Origin: Phyllostachys edulis
Lineage: Eukaryota; Streptophyta; Magnoliopsida; Poales; Poaceae
Length of the DNA: 64,000 nt
Direction of reading: 5' to 3'
Assembly: GCA_036346405.1 (NCBI GenBank)
Contig: CM070563.1
Location: 30,638,816 to 30,702,815 of the forward strand
Positions within the stretch are counted from its first letter, which is position 1, and every line of letters begins with the position of its first letter. Of this stretch, positions 12,061-23,893 are shown piece by piece. The notes under the pieces are model-generated. The model ran no database searches. It saw only the letters and a list, made by a program, of their open reading frames with translations, and had not been told where the DNA came from. Both the position numbers and the translations under genes were made by a program.

Positions 12061-15000
12061 AATACCAATTCTCGTGCATGAAGGCACCCTCACTATTGTC
12101 GGGATTCAAAATATGCAATTCTGGACCATCTGTGTATAATGCACCAGTCCAGGATCAAGCTAGTGCACACAGTGTCAACACAGATGAATACCGATACACA
12201 CAAACGATTAATAACATAAATGAGTAATTTGGTAACAAATAGTTGTTTTGACCTTATGGCCGAGTTTACAATTATTAAGCCACGTAGGGCTAACAAAGAA
12301 ATAAAATAGCAGCAGAACAAAGAAATTTCAGCGGAATCCCATCAATTCACCACAGTAACCGATCGATCAAGACCCTACGATCAAGCACCTTCGATGAACT
12401 CCTCCTCGAAAGCAGGCGATGACTCCTCCTCTTCTGTTGCATGTTTTACAACAAGCATGAGTACACACCGTACTCGCAAGTCATACCACATAATGCAATT
12501 TATAGATGCAGGCTTATTCCAAAGGAATGGCTTTTGTGGTTCTTTTGCAGAAATGCAACATTTGCAATTTGAATACGAATAATAGATTGAAAGCATAATT
12601 CAAAACAAATAGACAATAATAATTTGACAGTTTTATTTCACAAAGACACATAGCCTAAACAAGTTATTCACATAGCCATATGACTTAAGTCACACAGCTT
12701 CCTTCCCAAGGTTTTCATGAAAATCTACCCCTCGTGTGAAATCCCGAAAGCATGTCCATGATCATGACGCGCTATTCAATAGATTGATTAACACTCTGCA
12801 GAGGTTGTACACTTTACCCATAAGATACAACTAGTGTAGCTAGCACTAGCCGTAACAAAACAGTTCAGAAACTTCATCTCGACATTGACACTCCCGGTAT
12901 GCTTAGCCGTCACAAACGCACACCGTTGGACAGGGACACGACGAACCGCCCCGTGATGCGACTACTTGGTAGTACGCACCTCCACCCAATCCGACACAGC
13001 TAACCTACAACCTGAGTAATCAATGTCAAGACTCCATAACTTACTAAGTTAGGCCCATCCTATACCAAGCATGTGGTTGTACGAAAGGCTCAGTTCAATG
13101 GCGCACAAAGTGAAGTCCTTAATTGACCGGGGCAAGACTTTCAAATTCTAATCTGTCATTCCCGCCAACACAGATCCACCATAAAAGTATACCAGACCAT
13201 TTGCCCCCATCCAAAATATTTTCCCACCCTGTTAGTTAAGTGCAACATATGCCATCAACGAGTAATAGCACATAGTACACATAATTTTTATCACATAGTT
13301 CCATAGTCACTTAGTCAAGTTTATATTTGCAACTTACATGAGATGATGACTCGTAGCATGGCTAAGCAATCTAATCGCATCTAACCAACCCACGTTGGTA
13401 GTACAATAGCACCAACTAAATAAACCAAACTAGGGTGACAAAATATTATGGCATACAATTAGACAAGGAGGTCATAACAAATTGGATATTAACAAATCCC
13501 AAAAGCATTGAAATAAATAATTAAAGTAAATGCAATACTTTGAATCAATATAACTTTTGAAAACTGGGTTCAATATGATCAAAGGTATAACTTGCCTTGG
13601 AATAGGTCTAAGTACTGATCTTGCTCTTGAGGTGCTCCTTCTTCTTCAAATCTTCCCGAAGTATCAACGTCTACTCGCAACCAAAAGCAAATAAACAAAA
13701 TAAATAAATAACAAAGGAAAAAACAAACTCCAAAAATTAAATAAAAATCTCAGATAGATAGATCTTGAATTTAGATAAATTTAGAAATTTGAATGGACTC
13801 AAACGGAGTTCGGATGCAAAAGATATGGACTTGGGAAGTTTGAATTTGAAGAAAAACCCTAAAATAGGATTTATCTGAATTATCTTTCAAAAGAAAAACG
13901 GAATAATGACGTAGGGCTGACGTCATCAAAGGATTCGGCCGAACAGAACTCCACCTGATAGGTGGGTCCCACTTGGAAGTGGCTCGGTGTTTGTGGACTG
14001 GGTTCATGGAAGGTTGGATCTGGGTTTCGGGCTTGGGTGGCACACACGCATACATGGTCGCTGATCTGGCACCACGCACGCGACACGTCGGCGACACGCG
14101 CGCACGAGCTGCTGAGATGGACGCTGACGTAGGCTGCCACATCAGATCGATGGCGACGATGGCTCGGGAACCAACGGCACGACGAACGGTAGCGATCTAT
14201 CGGCAATGCGTGGTACCAGGAGGTAGATCTCACTATTGTGAACCTGTTGAGGTAGCTCCGGGTGGTTGAGGTGGACGGAGGTGATCGGCGGCGAGCTCAA
14301 GGTGGCGGAGAGGTTCTGATATTGTCGGACGAGCTCCCCAACGAGACTTCGGCGGCGTGGATGGTCTCTGGAGGTAGATCTGGTGACGGCGAACACAATG
14401 GTGTGCTCGAGGACGACGCGGCGGCGAAGGCGGCGGCGCAATTCAAGTTTTCACCGATGGCGGCAAAAACCCTAAAACTCGAATCACAGCGGCGCTAGGG
14501 CGAACGAGGCGAAGAGGGTGGCGGCTCTCGGATGCGGAGGCGGGGGCGAACCTCTGGGTGCTATTTATAGGGCCGGGGCGTACTGGAATTGGAAATCCCC
14601 AAATCGAGTCCGTGAAGAACACGAAAGAAATCTCCGGGATTCTTGGAGATAAAAACAGATTTGGAGATAAAACGTTGCAGATATGGATGCGGAGAATAGG
14701 AGATAGAGTTTGGCGCATTTTCTAGAAGAAATCCAGTTGGAAATACGCGTTGTCGTATGGAGCTTGGAGTTCTTCAATGGCGGACGGCGAGAACTTCGCA
14801 CAGAGAAGAAACCGAGTCGGAGACGACGATGGCGGTGGTGGGACCCACTGGCAGCGAAACAAAGGAATTGGGCCCACTGGTCAGCGAAAAGGAATGAACG
14901 AAAAACGTTCAGACTAACGGAGCTCACCGTCGGATTTTGATCGGACGGCTCACAATGGGTGTGACGTTCGGACCTCCGAACAGCTCAACTTCATCGGACC

Positions 15001-15541
15001 CTTCCTTTTTGATCGAATGGTCCATATCGCAAGTGACGTTCGGACCGTCCGACAGCACCTCTTCATCCAACCGTTAAAACTTGATCGGACGGTGGAGAAC
15101 AGATCGGAGCGGCTACACGCGCGCGGAGAGAGAAGGAAGGGGCTGACAAGTGGGGTCCACTGTCAGGCGAGGCGCTACACGGGTCAGCATACAGAGTTGG
15201 GCCGGATTGGGAAAGAATAAGGGTTTAGGCCCAAGCTATTATCTGAGATTTTAATTAGGTTTTCTTTTTTTAGAAAATAGCATAAACTCAAATAAGCAAT
15301 AGAAAATAGCAAATGAACTTGAAAAAATTCTAAAAAAATCTAGAAAATATATCCAAGCACATAGAACCCAAATAAAATAGTTTTGACCATTGTTGATGTT
15401 GACTTTAATCATATTAAATTGTTTTGATGTACAAAGTCCATGTTTAAGCTTTTAAATTAAATTCAAATAAAATCAAATGGTGAATTTTATCCTACTAACT
15501 ATTCAAAGGATTTTTAAAGCTCAGAAAATTGGGATGTTACA
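12061..15541 (-). mobile_element. 3' LTR 'B' of element B
   Basis: On the minus strand it begins TGTAACATCCC at 15541, directly after the polypurine tract of element B. It aligns by eye with LTR C (2973-6382) over about 3.4 kb. The GC-rich part at 13970-14900 yields several overlapping open frames but no recognisable protein; it is LTR sequence. The lower boundary against LTR A is approximate. Confidence 0.65.
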
Positions 15542-15553
15542 AACCTCCCCTTA
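15542..15553 (-). promoter_or_regulatory. Polypurine tract of element B
   Basis: The minus strand reads TTAAGGGGAGGTT immediately before TGTAACATCCC, the usual position and composition of the plus-strand-priming PPT. It defines the internal/3' LTR border of element B. Confidence 0.8.
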
Positions 15554-15555
15554 AA

Positions 15556-16193
15556 GGAATCTCGTCCCCGAGATTCAGGCTAGCTAGAGAAAAGGCTAGG
15601 AAACTCGGCTTTATTTCGCCTTCACGCTCCCACGTTGCTTCTCCTTCCGAGTGGTTGCTCCAATCGAACCTTGCAAAACGAAGGGTCTTGCTTCGGTATG
15701 GCGCTCATGACATCCAAAATCTTGATTGGTCGCTCTCTATAAGTGAGATCTTCTTTCACCGATTGATTCCAACGGGCTTATTCTTCCGCACGCGAAGACA
15801 CTTCTTCAACTGAGAGACATGAAAGACATCATGTACTCCTGCTAACGACTACGGTAGCTCTAATTGATAGGCTACTTCTCCACGACGAGCCAAAATCTTG
15901 AACGGACCAACATATCTAGGGCAAGCTTCCTTTGCATGAAATCTTTTACACCTTCGAGAGTAACTCAAGATAGACAAAATCCTCGGCTCAAAGTCGAGGT
16001 CACAACGACGATTATCAAGATAGCTCTTACGCTTTGATTGGGCTATCTTTAGCCTTTCTCGGATCATAGCCACTTGTTCTTCTGCTTCTCGAATAATGTC
16101 TGGCCCAAAAACCAAACGTTCGGCTGTTTCGAGTAAGTGGTTTTGACCGGCAAGAAATAAGCGACTTTGGTCAAACGATCCACTATTACCCAA
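15556..16193 (-). pseudogene. Integrase C-terminal part of element B
   Basis: Minus strand: LVFGPDIIREAEEQV at about 16090-16135, then RERLKIAQSRQKSY-like sequence (here IAQSKRKSYLDNRR), RYVGPFKILARRGEVAYQLELP (GPY/F module) ending at a stop near 15849, then GVHDVFHVSQLKKC in the following sequence. This is the canonical tail of Ty3/gypsy polyproteins. It is joined directly to the first part of the integrase core at about 16150, so roughly 150-200 residues including the second Asp and the Glu of the DDE triad are deleted. Confidence 0.85.
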
Positions 16194-16906
16194 ATCGAAT
16201 CATAACCTGATTGAGTCTTGGGTAAGCCGGTAATGAAATCCATTCCGACCTCTTCCCACTTCCACTCTGGAATCTTCAAAGGTTGCAATAGACCTGCTGG
16301 TCTTTGATGCTCTGCTTTGACTTTTTGGCACACGTCGCACAAGGCAACGAATTCTGCGACTTCTCGCTTCATATTTGGCCACCAAAATTTATTCTTAACA
16401 TTCTGGTACATCTTAATACTGCCAGGGTGAATTGAATACTTTGAATCATGGGCTTCTTTCAAAATCAACTGTCTCAAACCATCAACATCTGGCACGCAGA
16501 TACGCCTGTTGATCCACATTATACCTTGATCATCCAAGGTGAAATCTTTGAACTTTCCTTCCGCCATCTTCTCCTTGATATCAGAAAACTCTGAATCCTT
16601 CAGTTGAGCTTCACGAATCTGCTTCTCCAAAGTAGACTGCACTTCTAGACTGGCTATAAATCCTTCAGCTACAACTTCTAGCTTCAGCTTCTTAAATTCC
16701 TCTTGAAGTTCTGAACAAATCTCTGTTACTTCCAAAGCATTGCAATAGCTCTTGTGACTTAAAGCATCTGCAACTACATTGGCTTTACCAGGATGGTAAT
16801 GAATCCCGAGATTATAATCCTTTATTAGCTCTAGCCATCCTCTCTGTCTCATGTTCAAATCCGACTGAGTGAAGATGTACTTCAAGCTCTTATGATCCGT
16901 GTACAC
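16064..16906 (-). pseudogene. RNase H end and integrase N-part (element B)
   Basis: Minus strand: YTDHKSLKYIFTQSDLNMRQ and HYHPGKANVVADALS (RNase H C-terminus), a spacer, then the integrase HHCC zinc domain (H-x-S-x-HPG, KFWWPNMK, CDVCQKVKAEHQRPAGLLQP), then the start of the core (MDFITGLPKTQSGYDSIWVIVDRLTKVAYF). The first catalytic Asp (MDFI) is present. The frame then jumps by deletion into the C-terminal module. Without the rest of the core it cannot integrate DNA. Confidence 0.9.
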
Positions 16907-16936
16907 TTCACAACAATTATCGATGAGGTAATGACG

Positions 16937-17437
16937 TCAAATCTTTAAAGTATGCACTACGGCAGCTAATTCCAAATCATGGGTAGGATAATTCTCCTCA
17001 TGAGGCCTTAATTGCCTAGACGTATAAGCGACAGCTCTTCCTTCTTGCATCAAGACACATCCTAAATCTTGACGCGAAGCATCACAATAGATATCAAAAT
17101 CCTTGCGAACATCTAGCAAAATTAGCACTAGGGCTGAAGTCAAACGCTTCTTCAACTCTTGAAAACTTTCTTCACAGGCTGGGGTCCAAGTGAACTTTTT
17201 CTCCTTTTTCAACAACTACGTAAGCTGCTTAGCAATCATTGAGAATCCTTCAATGAAGCAGCGATAATATCCTGCCATTCCCAAGAAACTGCGAATCTGA
17301 GTGACGGTCTTGGGCTGTTCCCAATGTAGTACTGCCTTGACTTTACTGGGGTCAATGGCTACTCCCTCGGCTGTCATCACATGACCAAGGAAATCAACAT
17401 CTTTTTTTCCAGAACCCACACTTACTAAACTTCGCAT
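16937..17437 (-). pseudogene. RT connection and RNase H (element B)
   Basis: Minus strand in two segments split by a stop at about 17215: DFLGHVMTAEGVAIDPSKVK and SFLGMAGYYRCFIEGFS (RT thumb/connection), then FTWTPACEESFQELKKRL, IYCDASRQDLGCVLMQEGR, AVAYTSRQLRPHEENYPTHD and LELAAVVHTLKI (RNase H). The RNase H Asp of YCDAS and the Glu of DLELAAVV are kept. A stop follows before RHYL. Confidence 0.9.
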
Positions 17438-18509
17438 ACAACTGATGCTCCCTGAGTTTCTTTAGGATTAATCTTAAGTGCTCAGCATGTTCGTCTTCTG
17501 ACTTGGAGTAGACCAAAATATCATCGATGAGCACCACTACAAACTTATCCAAATATTCCATGAATAATTTATTCATCATGTTCATGAAATAGGCGAGGGC
17601 ATTATTCAGACCAAAGGACATGACCAAGAACTCATAATGTCCGTACCGCGTTGAGAAAGCGGTCTTAGGTATATCCTTAGGGCAAATCTTCAACTGATGA
17701 TAACCAGATCGCAGATCAATCTTTGAGAACACTCCGACTCCCTTCATCTGATCGAACAGATCATCAATCCGAGGTAATGGGTACTTGTTCTTGATGGTGA
17801 CTTCATTGAGAGATCGATAATCGATGCACATCCTCATACTTCCATCTTTCTTTCGGACAAACAAAACTGGTGCTCCCCATGGCGACGAACTAGGTCTTAT
17901 AAAACCTTTCTCAAGAAGTTCTTCTATCTGCTTCTTCATTTCTACTAACTCATCGGCTGGCATCCGATAGGGTCTCTTCGAAATAGGTGTTGTTCCGGGC
18001 ACTAGATCGATGACAAACTCGATGTCACGGTCGGGTAGCATTCCGGGTAATTCCTCTAGAAACACATCTAGATAATCTCTGATAATAGACACATCTTCCA
18101 AAGCAACTGCTTTCAAACTATTGACTACCAAATGTCCATCACGCACCGAGGTAGCTTGAAACTCTACCTTGTTTCCTTTAGTATCTTCGATTGTAACAGC
18201 TCTTCGGCCACAATCTAGTACGGCTTTGTGCTTGGTTAACCAATCCATGCCAAGAATGACATCTAAGGTCTGGGTGTCTAGAATGATTAGGTTGGCTAGA
18301 AACTCAACTCCAGCTATGAGTAACTTAGCTCCTAAACATCCTACTTTAGAACTTAGCTCTGCTCCAGGCGACTGGACTAACAGAGTATGCTTAAGGCGCA
18401 TAACTTCCAAGTTATTTTTAGTTGCAAAAACTCCGGAAACAAAGGAATGTGAAGCTCTAGAATCAAATAAAACTGATGCAGGTACTGAGTTTACTAGAAA
18501 CTTACCCAA
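17394..18509 (-). pseudogene. Retropepsin and reverse transcriptase (element B)
   Basis: This is the longest open frame of the gypsy cluster (371 aa). It starts with the protease (VLFDSRASHSFV, where the family has D-S-G-A-S; GVEFLANLIILDTQTLDVIL and GMDWL follow). The RT domain has ISKRPYRMPADELVEMK, FIRPSSSPWGAP, CIDYRSLNEVTIKNKYPLPR, KIDLRSGYHQLKI, AFSTRYGHYEFLVMSFGL and an intact VLIDDILVYSKS catalytic loop. It reads into KCGFWKKRC and then shifts frame. The protease Gly-to-Arg change and the frameshift make it non-functional even though the RT active site is intact. Confidence 0.92.
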
Positions 18510-19078
18510 TATGACGTCCGGTGCTTTCGAGCTCCTTCCATAGTGACGTGGTTGACACGACCTCGACGCTGGTGAGGCGCCTCCTCTGGTTGACCGGTAC
18601 CTTGAGAAACTCCTTGGTTGCTCGATCTTTGGGTCTTATGGTGTAGCTCCAAGGTTGAAGCGCCTTTGGAGTGATTGTCCCCTTCTGTGGACACTGGTTG
18701 GCGAAATGCCCTGGTTGATGGCAAGAGTAACACACTCTCTGATCATGCTGCCTGTTGTTTCCCGGGTTGGGATTGGTCGGTGTTGGGCTGCGAGAGTTCT
18801 GAACAATTGAACGAGGTGCTGAGTTTGGTGCAGGCGTCCTGAATGAACTCTGCGGCAGGACACGATTATGCTGATGCGGAACTGTCCTTGCCTTTTGCTA
18901 CGACTGGTGACTCACTTGCTGAGCCATCCTGCGTTTGCGGTTATCTTGCAGTTCCTTGCGTTTATCTTCCATAACCAATACCTTGTTCACTAGCTCCTAG
19001 AAATCTGGAAAAGTATAGGCAAGCAGATTGATTTGCAGCACGGTATTCAAACCCTTCAAGAAGTGACTCTGGCGAGAC
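18494..19078 (-). pseudogene. Gag C-terminus with CCHC knuckle (element B)
   Basis: Minus strand: SRQSHFLKGLNTVLQINLLA then a stop, ELVNKVLVMEDKRKELQ, a Pro/Ser/Asn-rich linker, and the zinc knuckle CYSCHQPGHFANQCP (CX2CX4HX4C) at about 18690-18735, then the spacer toward the protease. The gag N-terminus is missing: homology stops at about 19078, where LTR-like sequence of family D begins. Element B therefore lacks its 5' half and 5' LTR. Confidence 0.88.
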
Positions 19079-20761
19079 TTGATAGTGCCGATTGCACTGC
19101 AATTCGGAACAACCGGATGAACAGTGCCGGTCGAACCGCGGTGAACAGTAAAAACAGGTGAATAAATAGTAAACAGCCTGAAAACGAAATCAAAAATTGA
19201 CGCACCTTTTGATCCGCAACTCCAAACTTCACAGAACTTGAAACACACATTTCTAAGGATGTCAGGAACCTATTCCATGCAACGATCGTGAAGTTTCATG
19301 CTAAAGTTCTGACCTTTTTCCGTTCGAATGAAGGTTGCTCCAAAAACCGGGTCAAAACCAAAATATGATCCAAACACTTGCTCGTGGGTGATTGATGATC
19401 AAGATGATCTTAGATGGTCTCCCACATGTCATAGTAAGTAAGATCAACACAAGAACTCAAGGGAAGATCATCGAATCATCAAAAACATAAAATCATCAAA
19501 GAGGAAGAGCAAGAACAAGGATAAACTCATCGTTTGAGAAACTTGTTTGGATTTATTCGAGATAGATAGATGTTTACAGCCACTCCATCTTGGAGGACAA
19601 AGCTCAACCCAAGAGCACACAACCAATCCACTCCCTAGAACCCTAACATCTCCATCTTTTTCTCCAAAACCCTAAGACACCAACTAGGGTTATGAAATGC
19701 AAGGGTTGAGAGGTGCTAGACATTACCCTCTCCTATTTATACTAGAGGCTAACATCTAGAGAATATTCCAATTTGGGCACCCGTTAAGCCCACACACAAA
19801 TGGGTTTAACTCAAACACGCATTGTAAAGCGTCGTCTTCAACTTTACTTGACCAAAACCGCTTCTCCTTGCGTCGTCTTGCGCCATGGTTTAGCCAAAGG
19901 TTACCAAGGTGGTATTTAGGTGAAATTACCAAAATACCCCTTCTCGATCCTTCTCTGAAGACCGAGTCCAAACTTGGTGAAGCAATCGCCTGCTTCGCCA
20001 CGTGTAGGTTGATCAACGGTTCTCATCATGTTGACAAGTCTCTCCCGTCCGGCTTCCACCAAAACCTCCATGGCACTTGCACCGACCCCCGTACCACTTG
20101 ATCCAACCTGTCGCACCAAACTGCCCGTTCAGTCATCCTTGTCCATTCTGCGCCATGCTTGAGTCCATTGACCTCACCCGGCATCCTCGATCATTCTGAA
20201 CCTCAGCTCTCCAAGCTTAGTCCCGATCATCCTCGCCGTTGACCGTCGTTGACCTCCAAGCAACCTGCACAGCAATAAACCAAGAAATCGATTCCGAAAA
20301 CAAGTTCTTCATAACTTGACCCACGTTAGTCAAAATATGCACCATGCAATACATATGCACTGAAGCTCATGAACTTGACCTATCCCAAAGCCAAATATCC
20401 TAAATGGCCGACAATCACCACACAAATGGTACTACCACCATGTTACCAGCGGTACTACCGCACTGTGGTCGTACCGCTCCAATAACTGCAGTCATACCGC
20501 TTCTCGGAGAAACCCAAAATTCCCAAAAACAACTTCTCTAGAAAATACGTACCGCTCCAATCCGGTATTACCGCACCACGGTACTACCGCCATTCAACTT
20601 GTGGTCGTGATTGTTTCATGCAGTAGTACCAAGAACTTACTTGCCTACTACCCGATTATCCTAACACTTTGCTGAAACTTCAATTTTGACAAAACTTCAA
20701 AGCAATTGCCAATTGTCTCATCATCCTAAGATCATGAGTGTATCCCCATGATATCCACACA
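19079..20761 (-). mobile_element. Truncated LTR 'D-' (minus)
   Basis: This is the reverse complement, by eye, of most of 23894-25260: the CACATGTCA.AGTAAG block (19430 vs 25010), CACCTAAATACCACCTTGGT (19915 vs 24525), the TGCACCGACCCCCG block (20080 vs 24360) and GACCCACGTTAGTCAAAA (20320 vs 24110). It contains GGTACTACCGC-type repeats at about 20420-20590. The upper end is placed at ...GATATCCACACA, a plausible LTR start TGTGTGGATATC on the minus strand. It is truncated at 19078 against element B. Confidence 0.6.
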
Positions 20762-23241
20762 AATGAACATCGAGAAAAATACCAAAAATCAAAATGCTGA
20801 AAAATGCATGACAAGTTTACAGAAGTAAGGTTCTATTTTCTAAGTGAACTTAGGTGAAAAAAAAATTGGTTCAGATGGAGTTCAAAAGAATTTAATGTGA
20901 ATTGTACAAGGTTAAAGTTCTTGATGTGCAAGTGATTTAATTAACAAATTTTAAAGTAACAGAGATAAGTGTGAGAGTTTTTCCAAATTAAAGTACAGTA
21001 CAAGTTATAGCTAACAAAATTGATTTTTGCTTGATTTGTAGTTAAAATGATTTTCTAAAACTCAAAACTTTCTGTGCAAGGGCCTACGTGCAAGCGGAAC
21101 ATTACAGCTATAACACTTTAATCACTCACAACTAATGATTGCCTAATCTAAACCGACAACACTTAACGCTAAATATTTCTTGTTAGAAAATCCGACAATA
21201 GAGCGCTAGCTCCGGAGAGCTTGCTCAGCAGCTCGCTGGAGCTGTGGTCCACAGCGGCGCAAACCAAGACCCAAAATGGATTTACAATAGTGCAACGAAT
21301 CTAGCGGTGGTCGGAACATGGCCAGAGCTTGGCCGGAGCAGTGGCGCGGCAATGAATGGCGGCGGTGCTACTACGGCACAAGCGGGTGTGTCAACCCTTC
21401 TATGCATTGAGTTAACAAAAGTGTGCAAGAGTATCTACAGGGTCTAGTGAACCTACCGGGATCAAGAAGATGGTCAGGGAAGCACTAGATTTCGCTGGTG
21501 ACAAAGACCTAACAACGGCAATGAGGGTGCTACAAGGAGAGAAAATCCTAGGCAAAACCCAAGGAAGTGAGTGATCAAAATTGGTTAAGCATACTCCAAA
21601 GATGGCGTGACAAGAAATAATTGAACAAAAACGCACCGTGCCAGAGATGAGAACGAAAGGCATGAAGTTGGCCAGAGATAGAGAAAATCCAAATTCCTAA
21701 TAACCCTATGAATCAAAAGACAAATTGATTGAGGGGTTTTGCTCATAATATCTTAAGATATGATATGACGTGCAAGAAATACGAGGGAGCTCACCGGAGC
21801 GCAGAAATCCACGACGGCGGTGTTCCGGGTGCGCTCTAGACGACCCAAAAGACAAGCTCGCATGCCCAATGTTGTGCTACACAAAAGAGATCCAGCTTAA
21901 CATAAATGAGAACGGGAAGCAAGAAGAAGAAGAACGGCGTAGAGGACAAAGGATTTGCCTTAGTGAAGAGGATGGAAATGCCGGCTTGTCTACACAGCCG
22001 AGAGTGGAGCGAAGGGTTTTGATGGTGCTCTTTCACTAGAGAAAATGATGACAATCCTCGTGGCAGCACCAGAGCAAGCAACGTCAACAATGGTGAAGCC
22101 AAGTGGCAGTGCATGCAGCGAAAAATGCGGGCGTGAAGCCACCTCGCCCATGGAGCTGGCATGGCACGGAGAAGACAAAGAAGAGATGAGACTGACATGC
22201 GGGCCATGGCTGTCAGTCTCAAAGAAACAATGCAGTTGGCTCAAACGCATGTGGATGGTCCGATCGCGAATGGATGGCCCAGATTGAGTGGGGCTGTTCG
22301 GATGGTCCGAACGGTCCAACTCATATGAACGATTCGATCAAGATCTAACAGTCTCGAAAAGATGCGTGTTTTAGTTTTTAAACGAATAAAAATGGCGTCG
22401 TTCGATTGAAAATGGATGGTCCAGATTGCGTGGGACGTTCGGATGGTCCAAACGGCCCAATCAATGCAAACGGTTCGATTGAAATCGAACGGACAAGAGG
22501 TGAGGCGTGTTTTGGTTTCAAATCTGAATAAATTGGCACGGTCCGATTGAAAATGGGCGGTCCTGATCGCATGGAGCGTTCGGACGGTCCAATCGACCCA
22601 ATTGATCTGGTTCGTCTATTTCAAATCGAACTGCTCGCGCGTAACTTGGAGGTTGGGCTGAGCCCTTTGAACGTGGCCCGGGTCGGTCATGTGATTCACT
22701 CGGTTGGTTCGAACAGCACATGGCTAGGCCTAACCAACTCGCGTGGGTTTGAGTCGCTACAGTGCCCAGTGGCTCGGCTGAGTCTAAAAGGTTGACCAAA
22801 TGATTTCAAGTACTTCTAGTTTGACTCTGGTGTTAAAAAATAGCAAATGAAATTATAAAAATATAAAAAATTTCAGAGAAGCTACTGGGATGATATAGAT
22901 CCCAAATAATTTTTGAAAACTCACTGATCACGATTTAAATCTAAATCTAAAATTCCTAACTGAATGGGTTTAATTAAGAAACAAATATTTTCTTAAGGTC
23001 AAACTGATTTCTAAAAATTTGAAAAACAATTAATTCATGATAATTAATCTAGTATTTGATTAAATTATTTCCCAAGGTTGTTTATAAGCATTAGCTTTAG
23101 TTTTTCATTTGGAGTTTCTTTTCAAGTTTTAAGTTTAACTTAATTTGATTTTTTTAAAATGCAACCAATTGTGCAAGTGACCTAAAATGCCATGTATGCT
23201 CATGAAATGTATATAAATACTTTCTATTTAAGGCTGTTACA
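20762..23241 (-). mobile_element. LTR 'G' of a gypsy-type element (minus)
   Basis: It ends (+) in GGCTGTTACA at 23241, i.e. starts TGTAACAGCC on the minus strand, a gypsy-like LTR start. The interior has three diverged copies of an about 110-bp motif (CGGATGGTCC.AACGG.CCAA, GGTCCGATTGAAAATGG) at 22230-22620. ORFs are short and show no family. The lower border with D- and the absence of a target duplication leave the extent approximate. Confidence 0.5.
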
Positions 23242-23893
23242 GGGTGGGCCCCGTCGGTAGCCACACCATCTCGTCTTCCTCAAGGACTCTTTAGTCCATG
23301 TCGTTCTCGAACGCACAAAGCCATCGGCTCCAATCCTAATCCTCCTCCTTCGACACTATTTATACCGAACTCCCCGAGTCAATTTCCTTGCCCTAGTCTC
23401 CTCCCTCAAAACCCTAAAATCCTGACCTTGTTTGCTTCTTCGTTTTGTCATATTTCACTGAAAAGCCAAGCGGTCGCCGCAAGCTTCTTCGTCAAAATTC
23501 TTCGTCGTCCGTTCATCTTCGACCAAATCGTCAACTATTCTTAGATCGCAAGTTTGTGATCTTTATCGTGCTCGCACCATCTTTGCTCGGGGAACCTTAG
23601 TTCACCGTTTTAGGTTTTATCATCAAAACCCGACCGCGGCACCCGATTTCAATCTACATCTCTGGTGAGGTTTTCATTGTTTCTTGCGCATCACATTGTG
23701 CCAAATCTTATTCTCATTCAATGACAGGGTATGTCATTGGTCTTGGTTAAACAAAATAATTTTTGCTCAGGCGAGCGGTTGTGGATTGAGGGTGTGGTTA
23801 ACACATTGTGGGTTTGTGGTAGACTCGCCTGAGTAACTTGTCAAGGACTTAATCTTTTGCGCCATTGAACTGGGCCTCAACCGTACATGGCGC
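23242..23893 (+). mobile_element. Fragment of an LTR B/C-family LTR, plus orientation
   Basis: 23706-23893 is the reverse complement, by eye, of 4060-4230 in LTR C, e.g. GTCATTGGTCTT, GGTGGATTGAGGGTGTGG and CATTGAACTGGGCCT. The upstream part, 23242-23700, carries GC-rich leader-like sequence with AAACCCTAAAATCC. It is cut at about 23893, where D+ homology begins. Confidence 0.55.

Noticed and set aside
13973..14940. Several overlapping 75-120-aa ORFs in the LTR B GC-rich part
   Set aside because: They overlap in many frames, none has a family signature, and the region aligns with LTR C.
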